From: Mycolicibacterium sp. YH-1 | Lineage (GTDB): Bacteria; Actinomycetota; Actinomycetes; Mycobacteriales; Mycobacteriaceae | Assembly: GCF_022557175.1 (NCBI RefSeq) | Contig: NZ_CP092915.1 | Location: 1,364,001-1,428,000 of the forward strand | Direction of reading: 5' to 3' | DNA: 64,000 nucleotides | Shown: piece after piece, positions 57,678 through 64,000 of the stretch | How positions within the stretch are numbered: the first letter of the stretch is position 1 | Layout of the letters: every line of letters starts with the position of its first letter | Notes under the pieces: generated by a model | What the model was told of the DNA's origin: nothing | Seen by the model: only the letters and a program-made list of their open reading frames with translations | Databases searched by the model: none | Program-made: the position numbers and the translations under genes

Positions 57678-58639
57678 CAGTGCCGCGCACGCGAGGAGCA
57701 CGACGGGTCGCTGCGGTCGACTGCGGCACCAACTCCATCCGTCTGCTGATCGCCGATTTCGTGGACGGCCGGCTGCACGATGTCCACCGTGAGATGCGGA
57801 TCGTTCGCCTCGGTGAGGGCGTGGACGCGACGGGGGAGTTCGCGCCAGCGGCGCTCGCCCGCACGCGTGAAGCCCTGACGGACTACGCCGCGTTGATGCG
57901 CGAGCACTCGGTGCCCACAGTGCGGATGGTCGCGACGTCGGCGGCCCGGGACGCGGGCAACCGAGACGAGTTCTTCGCGATGACCGCCGAGGTCCTCGGC
58001 TCCGCGGTGCCGGGTGCCGTCGCCGAGGTGATCAGTGGCACCGAGGAGGCGGCCCTGTCGTTTCAGGGTGCCGTCGGTGAATTGGATGACGCCGCAGGGC
58101 CGTTCGTGGTGGTGGATCTCGGCGGCGGCTCGACCGAGGTGGTGGTCGGCGACGCAGGGGGAGTGAAGGCGAGCTTCTCGGCCGACATCGGGTGTGTGCG
58201 CCTGCGGGAACGGTGTCTGCACAGCGATCCCCCCACGCCCGACGAGATAGTCGCCGCGCGTGCTGCGGCCCGCGAGGGGTTGTTGCAGGCATTCCGTGTG
58301 GTGCCGGTCGAGGCGGCTCGTACCTGGGTGGGGGTGGCGGGCACGATGACGACGCTGGCCGCTCTCGGACAGGGTTTGACGACGTACGACCCCGAGGCGA
58401 TTCACCTGTCGCGGGTCGGTTTCGATGACCTGCTCGTGGTGTGTGAGGACCTGGTCGCGATGACCTACAAGCAGCGCGCGGCACTGGGTCCCATGCACGA
58501 GGGTCGCGTCGACGTGATCGGCGGCGGCGCGATCATCGTCGAGGAATTGGCACGTGAACTCCGCAGCCGGGCCGGGATCACCGAGCTCGTCGTGAGTGAG
58601 CACGACATCCTGGACGGCATCGCGCTGTCGATCGTTTAG
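57674..58639 (+). CDS. ppx: Exopolyphosphatase / guanosine pentaphosphatase family protein
   Basis: The 321-residue ASKHA-fold protein has the phosphate-1 motif VAAVDCGTNSIRLLIADF and the phosphate-2 motif VVVDLGGGSTEVVVG. Other blocks are RMVATSAARDAGNRDEF, VISGTEEAALSFQGA and GVAGTMTTLAALGQGL. It is the short form lacking the C-terminal HD-like domain, like Rv1026 (PPX2). Such proteins degrade polyphosphate or pppGpp, or hydrolyse short chains only. ATG overlaps the DUF501 stop. Confidence 0.93.
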   Translation: MTVPRTRGARRVAAVDCGTNSIRLLIADFVDGRLHDVHREMRIVRLGEGVDATGEFAPAALARTREALTDYAALMREHSVPTVRMVATSAARDAGNRDEFFAMTAEVLGSAVPGAVAEVISGTEEAALSFQGAVGELDDAAGPFVVVDLGGGSTEVVVGDAGGVKASFSADIGCVRLRERCLHSDPPTPDEIVAARAAAREGLLQAFRVVPVEAARTWVGVAGTMTTLAALGQGLTTYDPEAIHLSRVGFDDLLVVCEDLVAMTYKQRAALGPMHEGRVDVIGGGAIIVEELARELRSRAGITELVVSEHDILDGIALSIV

Positions 58640-58847
58640 CGCCGGCGTCGCTCGATCGCGGCCTCTCGAGCGGGCGAGATCTTTAGCAGTTCGAAAGACC
58701 CTTCGGCGCAGTACTTCTCAGGCGCTGCGTCTTTCCCCTTTATTTAAACTTTTGCAAGCGCAAATGGTTCAATGCCACTAGCATCCTCCTGGCCCATTAT
58801 TTTTACCTGGGCGTTAATTATGAGTTCTTCGTTCAGGGGATGGGTTG
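58640..58847. other. AT-rich leader region upstream of the glycine-rich C39-like protein gene
   Basis: This 208-base gap is markedly richer in A/T than its surroundings. It contains the perfect dyad TTTGC-AAGC-GCAAA at 58751-58764, the hairpin-capable GCCCA...TGGGC around 58790-58812, and TTAATTAT near 58814 as a possible -10. AGGGGA at 58835-58840 is the ribosome site for ATG 58848. No gene is seen. Confidence 0.5.
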
Positions 58848-61800
58848 ATGTCTGAAATGCCTGAGTCGCGCCAGAGTGGCGCCACGCGTCGTCGTTCCGA
58901 GGACTTCAAGGTGCGGAACTGGCTCGTCATGGGTGCGGCTTCGGCCGGTGTCGGTGCCGCGCTCGTCGTGATGGGGCCGGCCGCGGTTGCCGCAGCCGAC
59001 GACGGCGGCTCCTCGTCGTCGTCGAGTTCGTCCGACTCGTCGAGTACATCCGGCTCCAAGACCGAGTCGGGGACGAAGACCTCTGACGGGCCGAGATCTT
59101 CTGACGGGCCGAGGTCTTCTGACGGGCCGAAGCACGGCGCTTCCACGAAGGGCGCTGACAAGGACTCCGACAGCAAGGACTCCGACAGCAAGGACTCGGA
59201 TAGCGGCTCGGACGGCAAGGATTCTGGCAAGAAGAATCCCGAGAAGAAGGGCTCGGACAAGAAGCGTTCCGAGCGGGAGGCTGACAAGAACGAGCCCAAG
59301 GGCTCGGCTGCGACCACCGTCAAGCGCGACGCGGACACCACACAAGCCTCGGAGACCGGCAGCACGACTGCCACCACCGCCAGCGCGACAGCGGCAAGCG
59401 CGACGCCCGCCGCGCAGGTGACCGCGAAGGTCACCCCAGCAGCGCTGCCGGTGCCGCACTTCACGATCGCAGCAGTCCCTGGTCTGCCGAAGGTCTACCT
59501 ACCGACGCCCGAGGACTTCGTCGGCTTCTTCATCGGAAATGGCACCGCCTACCGTCCCAACGGCGGGATTCTCGTCGGCAACGGCTACTCCTGGACTGCC
59601 GAAACCTGCCCCACGGTCTGCAGGGGCGGCAACGGCGGGCTGTTCGGCAACGGCGGCAACGGTTTCAACGGTGGTAACGGCGGCTGGGCCGGGCTGGTCG
59701 GCAACGGCGGAAACGGCGGGATCGGCGTGGCCGGTCTCAATGGCGGCAACGGTGGTCGAGGTGGCAACGGTGGTCTGATCTACGGCAACGGCGGCTCCGG
59801 CGGCGCGGGCGCCGAGACCATGAATGGATCCCACGGTGGACGCGGTGGCTCGGCAGGCCTTGTCGGCAACGGCGGTAATGGCGCCAAGGGTGGCACCTCG
59901 CGGGGCGACTTCCGCGGCGGCGACGGCGGCGCGGGTGGCGCGGGCGGCTGGCTGCTGGGCAACGGCGGTTCGGGTGGCGCTGGCGGCAACGCGATCCTGA
60001 ACGGTCAAGTCGGTGGCGCCGGTGGTGCCGGCGGAGACACCGGGGCGTTCTCGTTCTGGGCGATTGCCGGAAACGGTGGCGCCGGCGGCAACGCGAGCTA
60101 CGGCGGTCGCGGTGGCGATGGCGGCAGCGGCGGGATGCTGTCGATGTACGCGGTCGGCGGGAGCGGTGGCACCGGCGGCGACAGCCCGCACAAGGGCACC
60201 GGCATCGACCACGGCGGCGACGGCGGAAACGGCGGCACCGGCGGACTCTGGATGGGCAACGGCGGTGCCGGCGGCGGGGGCGGTGACGGTGGCGGTGACG
60301 GCGGTGCCGGCGGCAACGTCGGACTCTTCTCGCTCGTCGGTCGCGGTGGTGACGGTGGCGACGGCGGGGTGGGCCAGACCGGACTGCCCGGCTCCAACGG
60401 CACGGCGGTAATCATCGACGGCGGCGCGGCAGGGGCCGGCGGGCAGGGCGGCAGCGGAGGCCGCGGCGGCCAGGGCAGCTTCGTCCTCGGCGCCGGTGGT
60501 AACGGCGGCAGCGGAGGCCGCGGCGGCAACGGCGGCAAGGGCGGCGCCGGCTACTTGGGAGCCGACCAGCTGTCCGCGGTCGGTGGTGACGGTGGCCGGG
60601 GAGGCAACGGCGGTGACGGCGGCACGGGTGGCGCCAGCGGTGCCCTCGGTGGCGCGCCCGGCACGGGTCGCTTCCTGTTCTTCGCCCCCGTGACGGGCGT
60701 GCGCGGTGGCAACGGTGACGGCGGCAAGGGTGGCGACGGTGGCGCCGGGGCGGCCGGCGGCTACTCGATGGACCCGAATGGCTCGGCTGGCCCGGGCGGT
60801 AACGGCGGCAACGGAGGCGCCGGGGCACCCGGCGGTGTGAGCTCGGACGACGACACCGGCACAGCTGGCGGTGACGGTGGCAACGGCGGCGTTGGTGGTG
60901 CCGGCGGTGACGGTGGCGCCTTCAACGAGGGCGGCAACGGCGGCAACGGTGGCAACGGCGGGGCCGGCGGCACGGGCGGTGCCAACACCGGGACCGGTAC
61001 GGGCGGAACCGGCGGCAAGGGTGGTGACGGCGCGGCCGCGGGCACCGGTGGCAACGGGACCATTGCCGGAGTCGGCGGTGACGGTGGCAATGGAGCTGAC
61101 GGTGGCGCCGGCGGAAGCTCTAGTGGCGCAGGCGGACTCGGCGGGGACTACGGCGACCGCGGTCTCGGCGGAAAGAAGCCGGACGGGACTCGGGCCGCCG
61201 CTGGTGCTTACGGCGAACCCGGTACCACCGGGGCCGAGGGCGCCGATGCGCCGGTGAGCCTTGCGGTGACCGCGGCCGCACCGCGGTTCAGCGTGCAGTC
61301 GATCTTCGCACCGTTCGCTGGCGTCCAGTCGTTCCTGACCGATCTCGGGAATCGGATCTCATACGTCTTCTTCAATCGGATTCCGGAGATCTCGCCCTCA
61401 CAGGGCAGCCAGGTCAAGGCGACCGGCGAGGTGGTCATCTACCTGAACGGTTCGAGCAACACCTCGTTCGGCTTGAACTACACCGTCGTTCAGGGGCCCA
61501 GGTACGGCACGCTGACTGCCGGTGAGGCCGGCACCTACACCTACACGCCGGACCCGCGGCTGGCGCAGATGGGCATCACCGACTACATCACCGTGCGCGT
61601 GGACAACGGCGCGGCGGCGAGGCTGCCCGGTTTGGCCGGCATGGTGCAGCGCATGCTGCACTCCTTCGCCATCATGGTGGGCATCGCCAAGCCCGACACC
61701 ATCGAGAAGCGGATTGCGATCACGGTCAGCGGCGATGGGAAGGTCGGCAACGCGCAGTACGCCGCGCAGCACTACTGGACCAACCAGAGCTTCGACAACT

Positions 61801-62378
61801 GCGTGCTGCAGGCGACGTCGATGGCCGTTGCGCAGGCCACCAACACCACCCCGCGATCCGAGCAGTACATGGTGGACCTCGCCAAGGCCACCGACAGCGT
61901 GACCCAGCCGGGCGCGAAGATGTACCTCGGCGAGAACATCTCGGACGGTGTCTCCGGCGGGGATGCGGTCGCCCTGATGAACGAGCATCTCGGTGTCAAC
62001 GCCACCTTGACGAAGTACTACTCGGTCGACGCGGCCGGTAACCAGGTCAGCACGATGCAGGACGGTCAGGCGGCGCTGAACGACATGATGGCGGCACTGG
62101 CCCTCGGCAAGGCCACGATGGTCACTTACTCGGTCGCGATCGTCTGGTCTGCGGCCTGGGGCTACGTTCCCGACGAGGACACGTCCTACTGGGGTGCCGA
62201 TCACGCGGCAGTGGTGACCGAGGTCGATCTGGAGAACGGCTTCGTCTACGTCAACGACAGCTCGGCCGGGTACGCCGGGCAGCAAACCGGCAGGGGCATG
62301 AAGATTGGTCTCGGTGCCTTCATGTCGGGTTGGCAGTCGGGTAACTACGCCTTGACCACCGTCGAGGCACGGGTCTAA
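58848..62378 (+). CDS. Exported PGRS-like glycine-rich protein with cadherin-like and C39/papain-like C-terminal domains
   Basis: The 1176-residue protein has five regions. Residues 1-46 are a signal peptide or anchor ([22 protein letters not shown], then [10 protein letters not shown]). Residues 47-200 are a Ser/Asp/Lys-rich linker with short repeats (SSDGPR, SKDSD). About 255-780 is a glycine-rich GGxGG/GGNGG domain like the PGRS part of PE_PGRS proteins, but there is no PE domain. About 850-920 is a beta domain ([24 protein letters not shown]...ITVRVDN) of the cadherin-like kind. About 965-1176 resembles a C39/papain-type peptidase with Cys985 ([10 protein letters not shown]), His1119 (WGADHAAVV) and Asn1136/Asp1137 (VYVNDSSAG). 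ATG 58848 has AGGGGA seven bases upstream. Proteolytic activity is an inference. Confidence 0.75.
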   Translation: MSEMPESRQSGATRRRSEDFKVRNWLVMGAASAGVGAALVVMGPAAVAAADDGGSSSSSSSSDSSSTSGSKTESGTKTSDGPRSSDGPRSSDGPKHGASTKGADKDSDSKDSDSKDSDSGSDGKDSGKKNPEKKGSDKKRSEREADKNEPKGSAATTVKRDADTTQASETGSTTATTASATAASATPAAQVTAKVTPAALPVPHFTIAAVPGLPKVYLPTPEDFVGFFIGNGTAYRPNGGILVGNGYSWTAETCPTVCRGGNGGLFGNGGNGFNGGNGGWAGLVGNGGNGGIGVAGLNGGNGGRGGNGGLIYGNGGSGGAGAETMNGSHGGRGGSAGLVGNGGNGAKGGTSRGDFRGGDGGAGGAGGWLLGNGGSGGAGGNAILNGQVGGAGGAGGDTGAFSFWAIAGNGGAGGNASYGGRGGDGGSGGMLSMYAVGGSGGTGGDSPHKGTGIDHGGDGGNGGTGGLWMGNGGAGGGGGDGGGDGGAGGNVGLFSLVGRGGDGGDGGVGQTGLPGSNGTAVIIDGGAAGAGGQGGSGGRGGQGSFVLGAGGNGGSGGRGGNGGKGGAGYLGADQLSAVGGDGGRGGNGGDGGTGGASGALGGAPGTGRFLFFAPVTGVRGGNGDGGKGGDGGAGAAGGYSMDPNGSAGPGGNGGNGGAGAPGGVSSDDDTGTAGGDGGNGGVGGAGGDGGAFNEGGNGGNGGNGGAGGTGGANTGTGTGGTGGKGGDGAAAGTGGNGTIAGVGGDGGNGADGGAGGSSSGAGGLGGDYGDRGLGGKKPDGTRAAAGAYGEPGTTGAEGADAPVSLAVTAAAPRFSVQSIFAPFAGVQSFLTDLGNRISYVFFNRIPEISPSQGSQVKATGEVVIYLNGSSNTSFGLNYTVVQGPRYGTLTAGEAGTYTYTPDPRLAQMGITDYITVRVDNGAAARLPGLAGMVQRMLHSFAIMVGIAKPDTIEKRIAITVSGDGKVGNAQYAAQHYWTNQSFDNCVLQATSMAVAQATNTTPRSEQYMVDLAKATDSVTQPGAKMYLGENISDGVSGGDAVALMNEHLGVNATLTKYYSVDAAGNQVSTMQDGQAALNDMMAALALGKATMVTYSVAIVWSAAWGYVPDEDTSYWGADHAAVVTEVDLENGFVYVNDSSAGYAGQQTGRGMKIGLGAFMSGWQSGNYALTTVEARV

Positions 62379-62397
62379 CCCGCAGGAGAAAGCAGAA

Positions 62398-62424
62398 CGG
62401 CCGCCGTGGTTTCCACGGCGGCCG
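62398..62424. terminator. Strong bidirectional hairpin terminator
   Basis: A perfect 12-base stem (CGGCCGCCGTGG / CCACGGCGGCCG) with a TTT loop lies 20 bases after the large gene and is followed by CTCTGTCTTTA. It sits eight bases from the stop of the Cys-rich gene on the other strand, so it can end both transcripts. Confidence 0.85.
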
Positions 62425-62432
62425 CTCTGTCT

Positions 62433-62534
62433 TTACTTACGTGCGTTGCAGTTGGGCGGGTTTCCGCAGTGGTGTCCGCCGTCGCAGGCGTTACAACGAC
62501 AGGTGCAGGATCCCTTGGTCTGGGTAGTGCGCAT
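62433..62534 (-). CDS. 33-residue Cys/His-rich peptide, metallothionein-like
   Basis: The reading frame starts at ATG 62534 with AAGGAG (62545-62550) ten bases upstream and ends at TAA 62433. The peptide has six cysteines (10, 12, 14, 17, 23, 29) and two histidines (21, 22) arranged C-x-C-x-C-x2-C, GGHHCG and PPNC. No hydrophobic stretch is present. The spacing is that of a small metal-binding protein. It is not the mycobacterial metallothionein MymT, which is longer and differently spaced. A 12-base palindrome of the kind bound by ArsR/SmtB sensors lies 25 bases upstream. Metal binding is inferred, not shown. Confidence 0.65.
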   Translation of the reverse strand: MRTTQTKGSCTCRCNACDGGHHCGNPPNCNARK

Positions 62535-62558
62535 CGAAGGTCAACTCCTTGAATCCGA

Positions 62559-62570
62559 ATATCAAGATAT
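62559..62570 (-). promoter_or_regulatory. Palindromic operator upstream of the Cys-rich peptide gene
   Basis: ATATC-TT-GATAT is a perfect 5-2-5 palindrome 25 bases before the start codon. Imperfect AT-rich dyads of this type are recognised by ArsR/SmtB-family metal sensors. It overlaps the place where the -10 element would fall, so binding would repress the gene. No sensor gene is inside the window. Confidence 0.5.
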
Positions 62571-62633
62571 GACTACTTCACAATAGTTCGGCTCAGGCTG
62601 AGCGTGAACCCATCGATACGTGATCGTTGCCGT

Positions 62634-64000
62634 TCAGGCCTGCAGGATCGGCCGCAACGCGTCGATCACGGCGGGATCCTCGATGGTCGAGGGCAGCGGT
62701 TCCTCGCGGCCGTCGGCGATACCGCGCATCGTCTTGCGCAGGATCTTGCCCGAGCGGGTCTTCGGCAGGGCCGCGACGATATCGACCCGCTTCAGGCTGA
62801 CCACCGCGCCGATGGTGTCGCGGACCGAGGCGACGAGTTCCTCGATGAGTCCCTCGGTGGATGCGCCGGCCTTCAACACGACGAATCCGCGCGGAGCCTG
62901 CCCCTTGAGATCGTCGGCGACACCGATCACCGCGCACTCGGCGACGGCCGGGTGCCCGGCCAGTACGGCCTCGATGGCCCCGGTCGAAAGTCGGTGCCCC
63001 GCAACGTTGATCACGTCATCGGTGCGGCCCATGACGAAGAGGTAGCCGTCCTCGTCCAGGTAGCCGCCATCACCGGAGAGGTAATAGCCGGGGAATGCCG
63101 TGAGGTAGGACGCCACGTACCGGTCGTCGTCACCCCACAGGGTGGGCAGGGTGCCCGGCGGGAGCGGGAGTTTGACGCATATCGCGCCCTCCTCGCCGGC
63201 CGCGCACTCGGCGCCATTCGCGGTCAGGATGCGCACGTCATAACCCGGCATCGCGACGGTGGCCGAACCCGGCTTCACCGGCATCTTCTCGATGCCCATC
63301 GGACCGGCGGCGATGGACCACCCCGTCTCCGTCTGCCACCAGTGGTCGATGACGGGGATGCCGAGGTTCTCCGACGCCCAGTGATAGGTGCCCGGATCGA
63401 GGCGTTCGCCCGCCTGGAACAGGTACTTCAACGCCGACAGGTCGTAGTCCGCGAGGCGGGAGGCGTCGGGGTCCTCCTTCTTGATGGCGCGTATCGCGGT
63501 GGGTGCGGTGAACAACACCTTCACGCCGTACTCGGCGGCCACCCGCCAGAACGCCCCCGCATCGGGTGTGCCGACCGGCTTGCCCTCGTAGAGCACCGTC
63601 GTCGCACCCAGCAGCAGGGGGCCGTAGACGATGTAGGAGTGCCCGACCACCCAGCCGACATCCGAAGCGGCCCAATAGACATCGCCCGGCTCGGTGTCGT
63701 AGACGTTGCGCATCGTCCACAGCAGGGCCACCGCGTGGCCACCGTTGTCGCGCACGATGCCCTTGGGCTTACCCGTCGTCCCCGAGGTGTACAGCACGTA
63801 GAGCGGGTCGGTCGCGGCGACCGGCACCGGGTCGACGGGCTGCGCGGTCGACATGGCCTCGGCCCAGTCGACGTCACGCCCGGGGACCAAGTCGCACGGG
63901 TGGTTCTCGCGCTGCACGATGACGCACTTCGGCGTGACGTGCTCGGCGGAGTCCAGCGCCGCGTCGAGCATCGGCTTGTAGGCGACGGTGCGGGTGGGCT
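62634..64000 (-). CDS. prpE: Propionyl-CoA synthetase-like acyl-CoA ligase, N-terminus outside window
   Basis: The visible 454 residues are the C-terminal two thirds of an ANL enzyme; the frame stays open past the right edge (RTVAYKPMLDAAL at the border). The phosphate loop is LYVLYTSGTTGKPKGIVRDNGGHAVAL, and the GIVRDNGG continuation is typical of PrpE rather than acetyl-CoA synthetase. DHWWQTETGWS, GYYLSGDGGYLDEDGYLFVMGRTDDVINVAGHRLST and PKTRSGKILRKTMR with the acetylatable lysine complete the set. Enzymes of this type are known targets of the lysine acetyltransferase found at the left edge. The 3' end is 99 bases from the Cys-rich peptide gene. Confidence 0.85.
   Translation of the reverse strand, partial: PTRTVAYKPMLDAALDSAEHVTPKCVIVQRENHPCDLVPGRDVDWAEAMSTAQPVDPVPVAATDPLYVLYTSGTTGKPKGIVRDNGGHAVALLWTMRNVYDTEPGDVYWAASDVGWVVGHSYIVYGPLLLGATTVLYEGKPVGTPDAGAFWRVAAEYGVKVLFTAPTAIRAIKKEDPDASRLADYDLSALKYLFQAGERLDPGTYHWASENLGIPVIDHWWQTETGWSIAAGPMGIEKMPVKPGSATVAMPGYDVRILTANGAECAAGEEGAICVKLPLPPGTLPTLWGDDDRYVASYLTAFPGYYLSGDGGYLDEDGYLFVMGRTDDVINVAGHRLSTGAIEAVLAGHPAVAECAVIGVADDLKGQAPRGFVVLKAGASTEGLIEELVASVRDTIGAVVSLKRVDIVAALPKTRSGKILRKTMRGIADGREEPLPSTIEDPAVIDALRPILQA

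Noticed and set aside
59499..60212. Long open frames antisense to the glycine repeats (Pro- and Arg/Ala-rich products)
   Set aside because: They are shadows of the biased GGN codons, with low-complexity products and no ribosome sites.
59620..61190. A CRISPR array or tandem DNA repeat in the GGC-rich stretch
   Set aside because: The periodicity is codon-level (GGC/GGT-AAC-GGC) and follows the protein repeat; there are no constant repeats with unique spacers.
58848..62378. Calling the large glycine-rich gene a PE_PGRS gene
   Set aside because: The N-terminus is a signal peptide followed by a Ser/Asp/Lys linker; the roughly 100-residue PE domain with its PE motif is absent.

Overview
The window is high-GC actinobacterial DNA from a mycobacterium, most likely an environmental rapid grower of the Mycolicibacterium type. 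The evidence is a backbone whose order matches the M. tuberculosis Rv0998-Rv1026 segment: lysine acetyltransferase C-terminus, AlkB-like protein, arcA, protein mannosyltransferase, rsmI, pabB, metG, tatD, rpfB, ksgA, ispE, pks16-like ligase, pth, rplY, lpqT, prs, glmU, TetR, mfd, mazG, lpqU-like, eno, ftsB, DUF501 and ppx. Mycobacterial lipoproteins, GTG/TTG starts, ATGA overlaps and probable leaderless genes support this. Product names come from reading the proteins; no database search was run.

Layout. 0-6.4 kb: end of the acetyltransferase gene, an AroE-like dehydrogenase, several lipoproteins, a penicillin-acylase-like hydrolase, AlkB and SoxR. 6.4-12.4 kb: arcA, a DUF559-type gene bracketed by palindromes, then pmt, rsmI and pabB. 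12.4-19.1 kb is accessory: an MFS/amidohydrolase/PucR cassette and a FAD-oxidoreductase/ECF41 sigma pair with a recognisable self-promoter. 19.2-27.7 kb returns to the backbone, but a reverse-strand Ser/Thr kinase gene splits ksgA from ispE. 27.7-38.9 kb is a second accessory block: a TmrB-like ATPase, a frameshifted MFS gene, a RidA/amidohydrolase/amidase/urea-transporter/XRE-cupin cluster, a DrrAB-type ABC exporter and an iron-sulfur protein. 38.9-51.8 kb holds pth-rplY-SDR-lpqT-arsC-prs-glmU, tRNA-Gln, TetR, a LysA-like decarboxylase, mfd and mazG. 51.9-54.2 kb is efeOB. 54.3-58.6 kb is lpqU-eno-ftsB-DUF501-ppx. 58.8-64 kb holds a very large glycine-rich exported protein ending in a papain/C39-like domain, a 33-residue Cys-rich protein, and the start-less end of a propionyl-CoA synthetase gene.

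How the genes fit together. Backbone genes cover translation (metG, ksgA, rsmI, pth, rplY, tRNA-Gln), precursor supply (prs, glmU, ispE, eno, pabB), repair (mfd, mazG, alkB), and the envelope and its resuscitation (pmt, rpfB, lpqU, ftsB). The accessory blocks look catabolic (two YtcJ-like amidohydrolase loci, each with its own transporter and regulator), redox-responsive (SoxR, ECF41) and metal-related (efeOB, Cys-rich peptide). The best candidates for something undescribed are the glycine-rich/C39-like protein with its neighbouring Cys-rich peptide, the palindrome-flanked DUF559 gene, and the ridA-amidase-urea-transporter cluster.
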